A DNA stretch of 64,000 bases from assembly GCF_009208555.1 (NCBI RefSeq), contig NZ_WFLI01000019.1, positions 1 to 64,000 on the forward strand. The letters are read 5' to 3'. Shown piece by piece: positions 38,200 to 47,342 of this stretch (position 1 is the stretch's first letter; each line of letters opens with the position of its first letter). The DNA comes from Janthinobacterium violaceinigrum (GTDB lineage Bacteria; Pseudomonadota; Gammaproteobacteria; Burkholderiales; Burkholderiaceae_D). A program made the translations under genes and the position numbers. The notes under the pieces were generated by a model that did no database searches, was not told the DNA's origin, and saw nothing but the letters and a program-made list of their open reading frames with translations.

Positions 38200-39665
38200 C
38201 CGATGCGCAATTTCAGCAGTGGCTGCAAAGTCCGTCGGCCATCCGCATGGTGCTGATCGAAGCACAGGTGAATGTGGCCGGCAGCGAGGTGACGCGGTAT
38301 ATCGCCTCGCGGCCATACATTACCGGTCCGGCTGAAGTGCCGGCAAATACCGCCTATCAGCCGCTGGCCAAGGGCGGCCTGGCCTTCACCGAGCAGGTCA
38401 GCCTGTCCGGCGAGGCGGGGCTGTCGGGCGGCGATATCGAGCTCGATAACGCCGATGGCGCGCTCGATGGCTGGCTGGGCGACGTATGGATGAACCGCCC
38501 CATCAAGGCCTGGGCCGGCGATCCTTCCTGGCCGCGCGCCGACTTCCAGCTGGTCTTCGACGGCATCATCGCCGACGTGGCCAGCCCGGGACGCGAGTCG
38601 GTCAACCTGGTACTGCGCGACAAGCTGCAGCGCCTGAATACGCCGATCTCCGAGGCGAAGCTGGGGGGCGCGACGCCCAACAAGGACGCCATCCTGCCGA
38701 TACCGTTTGGCGAGTGCCACAACGTCACGCCATTGCTGACCAACCCGGCCACCCTGGAGTACGGTTTTCTCGGCGCCGTGGAGTCGACCTTCGAGGTGCG
38801 CACCAATGGCAAGCCGATTGCCGTGGCGCTCAATGACCAGGCGGGACGCTTCAACCTGACCACCGATCCGTTTTCCACGACGATCACGGCCAGTGTGCAG
38901 GGCGACAAGGGCGGCGGCTATGCGCCGCGCATCGCACCGCTGGTGCAGCGCATCGCCACCGCCTACGGCAAGGCGGCCGACCGGTTTACCCCGGCCGACC
39001 TGGACCTGGTCAACCTGGCCGCCTTCGATGCGGCCCACCCGCAGCCCGTGGGCTTGTATGTGGCGGACCGCTCGAACCAGGCGCAGGCGATCCAGCAGCT
39101 GGCGGCCAGCGTGGGCGCCCAGGCGGTCATGTCGCGCACCGGCCAGTTGCGCCTGGTGCAGATCGCCTTGCCGGCCGCCGGCGTGCCGCTGGAAATCGGT
39201 CCGGAACAGATGCGCGAGCGCTCCTTGCGTCCCGCACAGCGCCTGCCCGTGACGGCCGCCGTGAAGATCGGCTTCGACCGCAACTGGACGCTGCAGGCGG
39301 CCCTGACGACGAGCATTCCGCCCGCGCATGCCGACCTGTATGCGACGGAATGGCTGACGGAGACCGTGGTGGACGAGACGGTGCGCACACGCTATCGCCT
39401 GAGCGACGACCCGGTGCAGATCGATACCTGCCTGAAGACGCGGGCCGACGCCCGCGCGGAAGCGCAGCGGCGCCTGGCCCTGAGCAAGGTGCCGCGCACC
39501 ATTTATGAATTCGATGGAGAACCCGAGATGATGATGCTGGAACTGGGGCAGCCCGTGCGGCTGCGCGCCGAACGCTTCGGCTTGCAGGATGGGATGCTGG
39601 GCGTGGTGGTGCTGCTGTCGCGCTTCTGGCTGACGGGCAGAGTGACGGTGGGGGTGCTGGCATGA
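38196..39665 (+). CDS. Tail-tip hub protein
   Basis: 489 residues, ATGA-overlapped with the tape measure and with the fibre gene. It is beta-rich, with segments LAFTEQVSLSGEAGLSGGDI, then VFDGIIADVASPGRESVNLV and a late YEFDGEPEMMMLELGQPVRL typical of hub proteins that join tail tube and fibres. In lambda this place is filled by genes M, L, K, I and J; here a single gene stands between tape measure and fibre. I do not recognise an exact Pfam family, and the role rests on position and general character. Confidence 0.6.
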   Translation: MTDAQFQQWLQSPSAIRMVLIEAQVNVAGSEVTRYIASRPYITGPAEVPANTAYQPLAKGGLAFTEQVSLSGEAGLSGGDIELDNADGALDGWLGDVWMNRPIKAWAGDPSWPRADFQLVFDGIIADVASPGRESVNLVLRDKLQRLNTPISEAKLGGATPNKDAILPIPFGECHNVTPLLTNPATLEYGFLGAVESTFEVRTNGKPIAVALNDQAGRFNLTTDPFSTTITASVQGDKGGGYAPRIAPLVQRIATAYGKAADRFTPADLDLVNLAAFDAAHPQPVGLYVADRSNQAQAIQQLAASVGAQAVMSRTGQLRLVQIALPAAGVPLEIGPEQMRERSLRPAQRLPVTAAVKIGFDRNWTLQAALTTSIPPAHADLYATEWLTETVVDETVRTRYRLSDDPVQIDTCLKTRADARAEAQRRLALSKVPRTIYEFDGEPEMMMLELGQPVRLRAERFGLQDGMLGVVVLLSRFWLTGRVTVGVLA

Positions 39666-41890
39666 GCGCGATTGTGGGAGAGCGCGATACGCTGCTGCAG
39701 GCGACTGCGGAGCGCTTCAGCACGACGTCCGATGGCAAGGCGATCCTGATGGCCGCCAGCACGCCCGTGTTTCGCGTCAATAGCGCGGGCGAGGGGGCGC
39801 CCGCATCGATCGCCGTTACCGCCAAGCCCGTGAACGTGACGGGCGATATCGTGTTTTCGGTATCGTCCGGCACGGCGTTGCGGGTCAACGGCAACGTGGC
39901 CACGGTTGATTTTTCCAGTATGACTACCGATACGGCCCTGGTGCAGGCCCGTATCCGGGAGTTTGGCGTCGACTATGTAGCTAATTACATGATCAGCAAG
40001 GTTTTCGATGGCGCTGCCGGTGAGACAGGCCTGTCCGGTTTGAACACGGGCCAGGCCTTCGCCTACAAGCGTGCCGCTGCGCCGCCCGGTGATACCCCGG
40101 GCGGCGTAATCTTTAACTTTGCTATCGCCGCGATCACGACGCCGGCCGGCAACGACCTGGCCAATGGCTGGTCGAAGAATATTCCGCCCGGCACGGCGCC
40201 GTTGTACGTGCGCGTGGCCGCTGCCAGTTCGCGCAATGCCACGGACAGTATCGCCGCCAATGAGTGGGCGGCGGCGGTGCAACTGGCCAAGGACGGCGTC
40301 GATGGTTTGAACGTGATTTCCGTGCCCATCTACCAGCGTGGCGCGACCAATATTGCGCCGCCGCTGCCCACGGCCGTCTGTACGTTTACGTTTGCCACGG
40401 GCAAATTGGCAGGACTGAACAACGGCTGGTCGACCCAGGTGCCGTCGGCGGGCGGCGCCTATCTGTTCATGTCCAGCGCCACGGCCGTTTCAAGCGCGGC
40501 GACCGATGATATCGCCCCAGGCGAATGGGCCGCCGCCGCTCGCCTGGCCGCCGATGGCGCCCCCGGCCAGCGCGGCACGGTGACGGTGACGGCACCCGGT
40601 TACTCGGCCTGGTCGGATGCGTCGGCCGTGTATGAACTGGGGCGTGCAGGCTATGGCACGCCTATGAATCGCGACGTGGTGACCTTGTATGACGCGACGC
40701 ACGCGGTGACGAAGTTCTACGTTGATGGCGCCTGGATGGTGCTGGGTACGGTGTTGAACGGCAGCTTGCTGGTCGATGGGACGGTGGCGGCGAAGGCGAT
40801 AGTGGGCGACACACTTGGCGCCATCAAGGCGAACCTGGGGAGTGTGGTCGCTGGCGACTTGTACGGCACGACGCTGCATGGCGGCGCCGGGTATCCGACT
40901 AACGTTTTCGACTGGCCACCAACAGCAAGTTCAGGCGGCGGTTATCACCTTAGTTCTCAGGGCCTATTGCTGGGGAATTATAAAGCTGGGCAGTACTTCA
41001 CCGCATATGCAGACGGGAGAATAGAAGCGCCAGGCCTGGTGATTAAAGATGGGAATGCTGCCTTCACCGGTAGCATCACAGGCTCCACTATTACGGGTGG
41101 TATCTTCCAAACATCGGCATCTGGTCGGAGACTCACCCTCTCTGCTTCCAGTAATGTACTTAGAGCCTACGCTGCTAACGGCGCTGAGGTTGTAAATTTA
41201 GGCGAGCGCTCGGGCGGCGGGGCGTTGGAAATTGATGCTTCTGCTGGGGAGGGCTTGGACGCGATACGCTCTATTGGGGGGTGTTTCTTCAATACAGGCG
41301 CAGGATCCTTTCAGATATATTCTGACTCTGTTATTGGTTTTACAATGCCTCGATATACTCGTGCTTACGATATCGTTCCAGGAGACGGTAGCGCTAATCT
41401 CGGCAGAAGTACCCACATCGGCACTGCGTGGCGCAATATATACAGTCAGACAGCCGTTACTATTATTTCTGATGAAAGGGACAAAGAAGAAATTCAGGAC
41501 TCTGATCTTGGGCTGGATTTTATTCTTGCGCTTCGACCTGTTCGCTATCGAATGAAAATCGCAAACACGTTACTCTCCAAAGGAGCGGAAATGCCGGGCC
41601 CATATCGCCCTTTCGCTGATCCTGTGATGCATGAAGAAATAAGAACCCCAGTGCGAGGAGTGCGAAATCATTACGGATTCATTGCACAAGAGGTAAGAGA
41701 GTCTCTAGGAAATAGCGACTCGGCTATTTGGGTTCAACACGACCCATCGGACCCAGAATCTCAGCAGGCTCTGCGCTATGAGGAACTGTTGGCGCCAATT
41801 GTAGGCGCCGTACAGGAACTGCATAGTATGACTCAATCTTTAAGGGCGGAAGTTGCAGAGGTGAGACAGCAGTTGAAAGGGAACCCATGA
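39662..41890 (+). CDS. Central tail fibre with S74 intramolecular chaperone
   Basis: 742 residues. The N-terminal ~400 residues include repeated beta modules (GNDLANGWSKNIPPGTAPLY; LAGLNNGWSTQVPSAGGAYL) and the J-like hinge NGSLLVDGTVAAKAIVGDTL. A receptor-binding middle follows, and the last ~140 residues are a peptidase S74 domain: IISDERDKEEI (cleavage serine), HYGFIAQEV and YEELLAPIVGAVQEL. The S74 domain helps trimer folding and cuts itself off. From about 40.9 kb the DNA is clearly lower in GC than the N-terminal part, a sign that the receptor-binding end was exchanged. Confidence 0.82.
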   Translation: MSAIVGERDTLLQATAERFSTTSDGKAILMAASTPVFRVNSAGEGAPASIAVTAKPVNVTGDIVFSVSSGTALRVNGNVATVDFSSMTTDTALVQARIREFGVDYVANYMISKVFDGAAGETGLSGLNTGQAFAYKRAAAPPGDTPGGVIFNFAIAAITTPAGNDLANGWSKNIPPGTAPLYVRVAAASSRNATDSIAANEWAAAVQLAKDGVDGLNVISVPIYQRGATNIAPPLPTAVCTFTFATGKLAGLNNGWSTQVPSAGGAYLFMSSATAVSSAATDDIAPGEWAAAARLAADGAPGQRGTVTVTAPGYSAWSDASAVYELGRAGYGTPMNRDVVTLYDATHAVTKFYVDGAWMVLGTVLNGSLLVDGTVAAKAIVGDTLGAIKANLGSVVAGDLYGTTLHGGAGYPTNVFDWPPTASSGGGYHLSSQGLLLGNYKAGQYFTAYADGRIEAPGLVIKDGNAAFTGSITGSTITGGIFQTSASGRRLTLSASSNVLRAYAANGAEVVNLGERSGGGALEIDASAGEGLDAIRSIGGCFFNTGAGSFQIYSDSVIGFTMPRYTRAYDIVPGDGSANLGRSTHIGTAWRNIYSQTAVTIISDERDKEEIQDSDLGLDFILALRPVRYRMKIANTLLSKGAEMPGPYRPFADPVMHEEIRTPVRGVRNHYGFIAQEVRESLGNSDSAIWVQHDPSDPESQQALRYEELLAPIVGAVQELHSMTQSLRAEVAEVRQQLKGNP

Positions 41891-42219
41891 TTATTTCGTC
41901 CAAATTAATACTAGCCAGAGTCGATGCTTTGACCGTATTGCCGTTCGTCCTGATCCCCCCCGAGGCGCGTGGCAACAGTGCGCTACTCTTGCACGAGATA
42001 GTGCATAGCCGTGAGCAGCGTAACTGTGGAGTATTGCCGTGGCTTCTGCTCTATGCGATATCCGCGCGTTTCCGGATGGCGGCCGAGGTGCGTGGCTACC
42101 TCGTGCAGATCGCCGCTGGCAGCATTTCGCTGGAGCGTGCTGCCACATTGCTGATGCAATACGGCGTAGACATCACTTATGAGCAGGCAGGTTGTCTGCT
42201 CGTCTCGGCGAGAGGCTGA
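41887..42219 (+). CDS. Small HExxH protein, possible metallopeptidase
   Basis: 110 residues. LLHEIVHSREQ contains HExxH, the zinc-binding motif of many metallopeptidases, and hydrophobic stretches flank it (ALTVLPFVLIPP; GVLPWLLLYAISARF). A third ligand is not obvious; the E in EVRGYLVQ, 23 residues later, is a candidate. It overlaps the fibre stop (ATGA). Small proteins of this kind occur beside tail fibre genes, but the role is unknown. It could process fibres or be an accessory peptidase for envelope penetration. Confidence 0.6.
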   Translation: MIISSKLILARVDALTVLPFVLIPPEARGNSALLLHEIVHSREQRNCGVLPWLLLYAISARFRMAAEVRGYLVQIAAGSISLERAATLLMQYGVDITYEQAGCLLVSARG

Positions 42220-42223
42220 AACG

Positions 42224-43054
42224 ATGACTAATCTTCGTATCATCTACGACAACGCAGCCGACCGTGCGGTGTTGGCGGCATCGAGCCAGGCTGGCACGCT
42301 GGGCCCGGCTAACCTGCAACGTGAAAGCAAGTCCTCAGTGCTTCGTGCGGTTGGCACCCAGTTAAGCATTACGGCAACGTGGCCGGCACCGGAAATTGTC
42401 GGTGGCGTGGCGCTGCCGTTTTGCAACTTGACTCCAGCGGCGACCATTCGCGTGCGCGGCTATATCGAGCCTGGCGACGCTGCGCCAGCGTTCGATTCCG
42501 GCGTCATGGAGGCGTGCGAGTATGCGCGGCTGGGCATGTGGGACTGGGGCGCGCTGCCGCTGGGCGTGAACGCCTACAGCTACGGCGGCGGTACCTACGC
42601 CCGTTGCTGGTTCCAGATGCGCAGCGTCAGGAAACTGGTGATCGACCTGGCCGATCCTGACAATCCGGCGGGCTATATCGAGGCCGCGCGCCTGGTGGCA
42701 GGCGCTTACTGGAGTCCTGAGCGGAACGCCTCGTATGGGGCAGGTATCACGCCGGTCGACACCAGCAGCCAGTACCGCAACGGCGCTGGCAGCCAGAAGG
42801 TCGAACGGGGCGCGAGGTACCGCAAGCTGTCGCTGACGCTCGATCACATGACGCCGCTGGACCGTGCCGAGCTGTGGCGCATCGTGCGCGGCAACGGTCT
42901 TTCGCTGCCGCTCTTCGTCAGCCTGTATCCGGATAGCGACGACGTCGAGCTGGAACAGACACACCAGGTGTATGGACGCCTGGCCAACCTGGCCGCCATC
43001 ACCACGCCATCTTTCCAGGCTTACGCCACCAACATTGAAATCGAGGAACTGTAA
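42224..43054 (+). CDS. Tail-fibre adaptor protein A (first of two paralogs)
   Basis: 276 residues, predicted beta-rich. It opens MTNLRIIYDNAADRAVLAAS and has TWPAPEIVGGVALPFCNLTP, a pattern like a jelly-roll (F5/8 type C-like) domain. The C-terminal LTLDHMTPLDRAELWRIVRG then SLPLFVSLYPDS is shared with the gene at 45097, which is a clear paralog (RIIHDNAADRAVLAASSQTG and so on). Each is followed directly by a fibre gene, so it probably fixes that fibre to the tail tip. The TAA overlaps the next ATG by one base. Confidence 0.62.
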   Translation: MTNLRIIYDNAADRAVLAASSQAGTLGPANLQRESKSSVLRAVGTQLSITATWPAPEIVGGVALPFCNLTPAATIRVRGYIEPGDAAPAFDSGVMEACEYARLGMWDWGALPLGVNAYSYGGGTYARCWFQMRSVRKLVIDLADPDNPAGYIEAARLVAGAYWSPERNASYGAGITPVDTSSQYRNGAGSQKVERGARYRKLSLTLDHMTPLDRAELWRIVRGNGLSLPLFVSLYPDSDDVELEQTHQVYGRLANLAAITTPSFQAYATNIEIEEL

Positions 43055-44913
43055 TGGGTGATTTTTTCTACTATGGACAAAAGGATACGATCCAGCGCTT
43101 GAACGAGCTGGCCGGGCGCGGTGCCGTGGTGGCGTCGTATGTGCCGAAGGTGGGCATGTCGCCGGTGGGCGGGCCGAATGGGTACATGAACCCTGCATGG
43201 CTTGATCCAAACTTACCTATCTACACCGACGTACCTATAGCAGTAAAAGCTGCCGGTAAATTTGGATATACATTCATCCACGCTGGCCAATCTCAAAGCC
43301 TTTATAAGATAGCAACATTGCCACCATCTAGTATCGGTTCCTATGCCTCCCTGCGCATAGACGCGATGATCGGCAGCTGGGTAGCGGGAACATTTACGGC
43401 AATGACTGTAATTCTGGGGAATCGTGGGGCTTTCTCCGTAGACTGGTCTTCTAGTTTGTATAGCCCAACTGAGTCGAGATTCATTGCCTACCGAGAAGCA
43501 GATGGAAGTCACTCTATCTATCTATTTTTTCTTACAGCAGCATTCGCTCAAGCTGCGTTCAATTTACAGGGTCTGGGCTGTACCACATACCCGTCACCTA
43601 CCCCTGTTGGATCAGTGCCCGGCACGGTTGTATGGGATAGCGGGGCAAATTTTGGCGACAGTACCTACAAGTCACCCCGATCAGTAGGAACGGGTGACGT
43701 AGTGGGCAATGAAAATGGAACCAGTGTAGATCAGCTATTACGAGTCAGGTCTAAAAGTGGGGAAGCTGTCGCAATGAGTTTCTTAGTCGGCGGGCAGGCA
43801 CCCGGCATTCCCGCTCAAACTCTTGTTGACGCATTGAGCTTTGGAATTTCAGGATCACCCGGTGTAAATCATCCGGGCTGTATGCGATGGTCGACTTCGA
43901 CGTACCACGCCAATAGCTCTTTCGCAACAGGGTATCGCACGACATTAAGGGCTTTTGACACAGTAGCAAACACTTGGACTCCAGCTCTGTTTTCTGTTAC
44001 CGGCAATGGAACGGTTTATGCCCCCTTGCTCAAGGCAGGAAGTAGCGACCCTTCTCTGCTGCGACATAACATATCACGTGGCACTGACCAAGGCTCTGAG
44101 ATTATTTACTTTGGTGTAGAAGGTGCAGTGGCACCAAGTGTCGCTATTTTAGCCTCTGATGGGGCATTTAATTGGTCGCCCAGTACGTCGGTACTGTATG
44201 TAGGTAAGAACGCCACCACAGGCCGTAGTTTGTCAGCTTCAGGTACGGTTAGTACATCTGGTAACGACTATGCTGAGTACATTTTCAAAAGTCTAGCCTG
44301 CGGTATCATTTCCCCTGGTCAAATCGTCGGCATCACCGCCGACAATAAAGTAACCGATCAATGGGCTGATGCCGTCATGTTCTCGATCAAATCGACTGCT
44401 CCGTCGTTTGTCGGTGGCGATTCCTGGGCCAACGACGTAGGGCAACGGCCATCGCTCCAGGCAGGACCGGCGCCGAGCCAGCCCCAGTGCCGTAAAGACG
44501 TAGTCACGCAGCAGCCAGTTCCAGGCGTTAATCCACCGGAATATGAGGACCTGGTAACGGAGCCAGGCGACACCGATGAAGAGTGGGCAGAAAAGCTGGC
44601 CATGTACACCGCCGCGCTGGCCGCCCACAACATCGCCGTGCAGCAGGACGCCGAAGCCATGGCCGCCTTCGACGCCGCCCTGGAAGCCGCGCGCCAGAAG
44701 GTCGACCGTATCGCCATCGCCGGCCGCGTGCCGGTCAACGTGCTGGGCGCCCAGCCGGGCGACTACATCGTGCCAATGCAGGACGGCGCCGGCATCAAGG
44801 GCATTGCCGTGCGTGAGGACGATCTCAGCATGAAGCAGTACCTGCAGGCAGTCGGGCGCGTCATTTCGATCGAGCCGGACGGCCGGGCCTACGTGATGGT
44901 CAAGGCCGTGTGA
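43054..44913 (+). CDS. Tail fibre A with C-terminal G2-like autoprocessing domain
   Basis: 619 residues. The N-terminal ~50 residues (MGDFFYYGQKDTIQRLNELA) resemble those of fibre B and likely bind the adaptor. Residues ~50-410 form a variable, low-GC region that should bind the receptor. From GNDYAEYIFKSLACGIISPG to the end lies a domain with the DYAEY signature of Peptidase_G2-type autoproteolytic chaperone domains, seen also in fibre B. High-GC ends around a low-GC centre mark this as a mosaic gene. A terminator follows at 44933-44956. Confidence 0.7.
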   Translation: MGDFFYYGQKDTIQRLNELAGRGAVVASYVPKVGMSPVGGPNGYMNPAWLDPNLPIYTDVPIAVKAAGKFGYTFIHAGQSQSLYKIATLPPSSIGSYASLRIDAMIGSWVAGTFTAMTVILGNRGAFSVDWSSSLYSPTESRFIAYREADGSHSIYLFFLTAAFAQAAFNLQGLGCTTYPSPTPVGSVPGTVVWDSGANFGDSTYKSPRSVGTGDVVGNENGTSVDQLLRVRSKSGEAVAMSFLVGGQAPGIPAQTLVDALSFGISGSPGVNHPGCMRWSTSTYHANSSFATGYRTTLRAFDTVANTWTPALFSVTGNGTVYAPLLKAGSSDPSLLRHNISRGTDQGSEIIYFGVEGAVAPSVAILASDGAFNWSPSTSVLYVGKNATTGRSLSASGTVSTSGNDYAEYIFKSLACGIISPGQIVGITADNKVTDQWADAVMFSIKSTAPSFVGGDSWANDVGQRPSLQAGPAPSQPQCRKDVVTQQPVPGVNPPEYEDLVTEPGDTDEEWAEKLAMYTAALAAHNIAVQQDAEAMAAFDAALEAARQKVDRIAIAGRVPVNVLGAQPGDYIVPMQDGAGIKGIAVREDDLSMKQYLQAVGRVISIEPDGRAYVMVKAV

Positions 44914-44932
44914 CCAGGCAGCAACTCCTCCC

Positions 44933-44956
44933 AAACCCGCTTCGGCGGGTTTTTTC
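44933..44956 (+). terminator. Intrinsic terminator after fibre A
   Basis: AAACCCGC-TTCG-GCGGGTTT with six T after the stem. The stable UUCG loop suggests a strong terminator. Confidence 0.85.
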
Positions 44957-45096
44957 ATTTCTTCCACCAGTACCGGGATAGTCGAGGTGATGCTGTCGAA
45001 GCAGCGCTGCGAGTCGGCCGTCACCGACCCTATCGGCGCTGCCACCGGGTTTATTTCACCAACCATTCATCTCATTCTGGAAGGGGCACTGCTGCC

Positions 45097-45951
45097 ATGA
45101 GCAATCTTCGCATCATCCACGACAACGCCGCTGACCGCGCGGTGCTGGCTGCATCGAGCCAAACCGGCGAACTGGGTCCGGCCAACCTGCAGCGCGACAG
45201 CAAGAATGCCGTGCTGCGCGCCAGCGGCACTGCACAGACCATCTCCGCCACCTGGCCGACACAGGAGTCCATCGCCTGCGTGGCGCTGATCTCCACCAAC
45301 ATGACCAGCAGCGCGCGCATGCGCGTGCGCGGCTATGCCCAGCCGGGCGACGCCGTGCCGGTGTTCGACACGGGCAGCATCTTTCCGTGCCCGGCTGCTG
45401 TGCATGGTTCCTATCCCTGGGGTGTGCTGCCGCTCGGCTGGAACGCCTATCAATGGGGTGGCGTGAATACCTGGGCGCGCGGCGGCGGCTCCGATGGCGT
45501 GACATGGTTTACCGCTGCGCGCGTGCGCCAGATAGTGATCGATGTGTCTGCGCCACAAAGCCCGGAAGGCTACCTGGAAATTTCGCGCCTGGTGGTGGGC
45601 AACTACTGGTCACCGCAATGTAACGCCGAGTATGGCGCCCAGTTGCAGACGCTCGATAGCAGTGAAAATTACCGCACGGGTGCTGGCGCCTTGAAAACCG
45701 CACTGGGCGCGACCAGCGACAAGCTGAGCATCAGTCTGACGCACCTGACGCCGATGGACCGCGCCCGCTTCATGCGCATCCTGCGCGAGAACGGCAAGGG
45801 CAAGGCGATGCTGTTCAGCTTGTTCCCGGAAAACCCGGATCCGCTGCTGGAGCAGGACTACATGCTGTATGGAAAAGCCAGCAATAGCGATGCGGTAACT
45901 ACGCCGTACTTTGACACTTATTCTGCACCACTACAAATTGAAGGAATCTAA
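45097..45951 (+). CDS. Tail-fibre adaptor protein B (second paralog)
   Basis: 284 residues, a paralog of the protein at 42224: MSNLRIIHDNAADRAVLAAS, then TISATWPTQESIACVALIST and the end segment LSISLTHLTPMDRARFMRIL. GGAAGGGG lies about ten bases before the ATG. The fibre B gene starts directly after the stop codon. It is likely the attachment protein of fibre B. Confidence 0.62.
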   Translation: MSNLRIIHDNAADRAVLAASSQTGELGPANLQRDSKNAVLRASGTAQTISATWPTQESIACVALISTNMTSSARMRVRGYAQPGDAVPVFDTGSIFPCPAAVHGSYPWGVLPLGWNAYQWGGVNTWARGGGSDGVTWFTAARVRQIVIDVSAPQSPEGYLEISRLVVGNYWSPQCNAEYGAQLQTLDSSENYRTGAGALKTALGATSDKLSISLTHLTPMDRARFMRILRENGKGKAMLFSLFPENPDPLLEQDYMLYGKASNSDAVTTPYFDTYSAPLQIEGI

Positions 45952-47274
45952 ATGGCTGATAAATTTTATGACGGTATGCCTAACGTTAACGAGAAATTGA
46001 ATGAAATGGACCGGGCGTTTGCGGCGGGACCGTACAATGCGCTGCCACTGACTGGCGGTAATTTGACTGGGCCAGTACTCAGCTCCAGCAGTCTTGCATT
46101 TGAGAACAATGGTGCACCCGCCCCTGGGAACGCGCCCACGATGCTGCGTGGGCCGGTACATCAGGGAGGCACGTCACCATCGCTGGTGGCGGCGCTGGGG
46201 GTCGGGGGGACAAATGGTTTATCGTATCAGGGGCAGTTCAGGTGGTACACCTCGTCTGGTCGGGCCGCGTCTAACGGCACGTACACCTGCATGTCATACG
46301 ACCTGCGCTTGCGTGCAATTGATGTCAAAAGCTATATGGAAAGTGCTGATCTGATGGTCATCAGCGGGGCAGGAGATTTAGCGGTTCGGGGAACCCTATC
46401 GTCATCGTCACGCATCGTTTCCAGTGCGATACAAGTCGGCTCCATTCCAGCGATGGAGAGCGAAAGTATCATAGGAGGGGGGGACCAGTCGCAGGGGAAG
46501 ATTAACCTCAGGATCCCAAACTGCACGACGTTCTATGTTTCGTCAGGCGCGATGGGTTCCGCTTCGGCGTGTAGCGCGTCTATAAATGCGAGCACGATCA
46601 CTGGGCGTAGCATTAACGTCAGCGGGACGATCAACGCTGGCGGCGCCGACTATGCCGAGTACATGTTCAAGGCACCTGACTGTACAGTCATCGAACCAGG
46701 TCAGTTGATCGGCATCGGCGCGGATGGCAAGCTTACCGATCGCTGGGCCGAGGCCATCTCGTTTGCCGTGAAATCCACCGATCCCTGCATGGTGGGCGGC
46801 GACAAATGGTCGCAGCGGCTCGGTCCCCGTCCGCCATCCGTGACGCGTACCCCCGGTAGCGTCGCATCGCAGCTGGTCAGCGAGGCGCAAGCAGCTGTCG
46901 AGGCCGTCTACGATGGCCTCACCCTGATCACGCCGGCAATTCCCGCCAAGGCCGCCGTGTATCGCGAAGTGCCGCTGGCGGGCGATACCGATGAAGAGTG
47001 GGCAGCGCGGCAGGCTCCCGGACTTGCCTTCGACGCGGCACTCGAAGCGCTGCGCCAGACGGTGGACCGTATCGCTTTCGCCGGCCAGGTGCCATGCAAT
47101 ATCCAGGGTGCAGTGCCCGGCCAGTTCATCGTGCCGGTACAGCATGGTGATGGCATCGCAGGCACTGCTATCAATGAGGAGGACTTGACACTCCAGCAAT
47201 ACATGCGCGCCATCGGCAAGGTCATCGCCATCGAAGACGATGGGCGCGCCCGTGTGATTGTGAAGGTGGCATAA
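45952..47274 (+). CDS. Tail fibre B with C-terminal G2-like autoprocessing domain
   Basis: 440 residues. LPLTGGNLTGPVLSSSSLAF is a fibre-type repeat module. The middle part differs from fibre A. The C terminus (GADYAEYMFKAPDCTVIEPG ... QYMRAIGKVIAIEDDGRARV) is homologous to that of fibre A, with the DYAEY motif of the Peptidase_G2-like chaperone. It gives the particle a second receptor specificity or a second layer of fibres. A terminator follows. Confidence 0.7.
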   Translation: MADKFYDGMPNVNEKLNEMDRAFAAGPYNALPLTGGNLTGPVLSSSSLAFENNGAPAPGNAPTMLRGPVHQGGTSPSLVAALGVGGTNGLSYQGQFRWYTSSGRAASNGTYTCMSYDLRLRAIDVKSYMESADLMVISGAGDLAVRGTLSSSSRIVSSAIQVGSIPAMESESIIGGGDQSQGKINLRIPNCTTFYVSSGAMGSASACSASINASTITGRSINVSGTINAGGADYAEYMFKAPDCTVIEPGQLIGIGADGKLTDRWAEAISFAVKSTDPCMVGGDKWSQRLGPRPPSVTRTPGSVASQLVSEAQAAVEAVYDGLTLITPAIPAKAAVYREVPLAGDTDEEWAARQAPGLAFDAALEALRQTVDRIAFAGQVPCNIQGAVPGQFIVPVQHGDGIAGTAINEEDLTLQQYMRAIGKVIAIEDDGRARVIVKVA

Positions 47275-47295
47275 CGATTGTGCTTGCTACATTTC

Positions 47296-47318
47296 AACCC
47301 GCCTCGGCGGGTTTTTTT
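47296..47318 (+). terminator. Intrinsic terminator before the lysis genes
   Basis: AACCCGC-CTCG-GCGGGTT followed by TTTTT. It separates fibre B from the lysis cassette. Confidence 0.85.
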
Positions 47319-47342
47319 ATTTCCACCACTTGAAAGGCAACC

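Noticed and set aside
44990..45100. A 36-codon plus-strand frame (starting MLSKQRCESAV) whose stop overlaps the ATG of adaptor B.
   Set aside because: It has no convincing ribosome-binding site, begins soon after a strong terminator and has no recognisable homology; the overlap could be chance.
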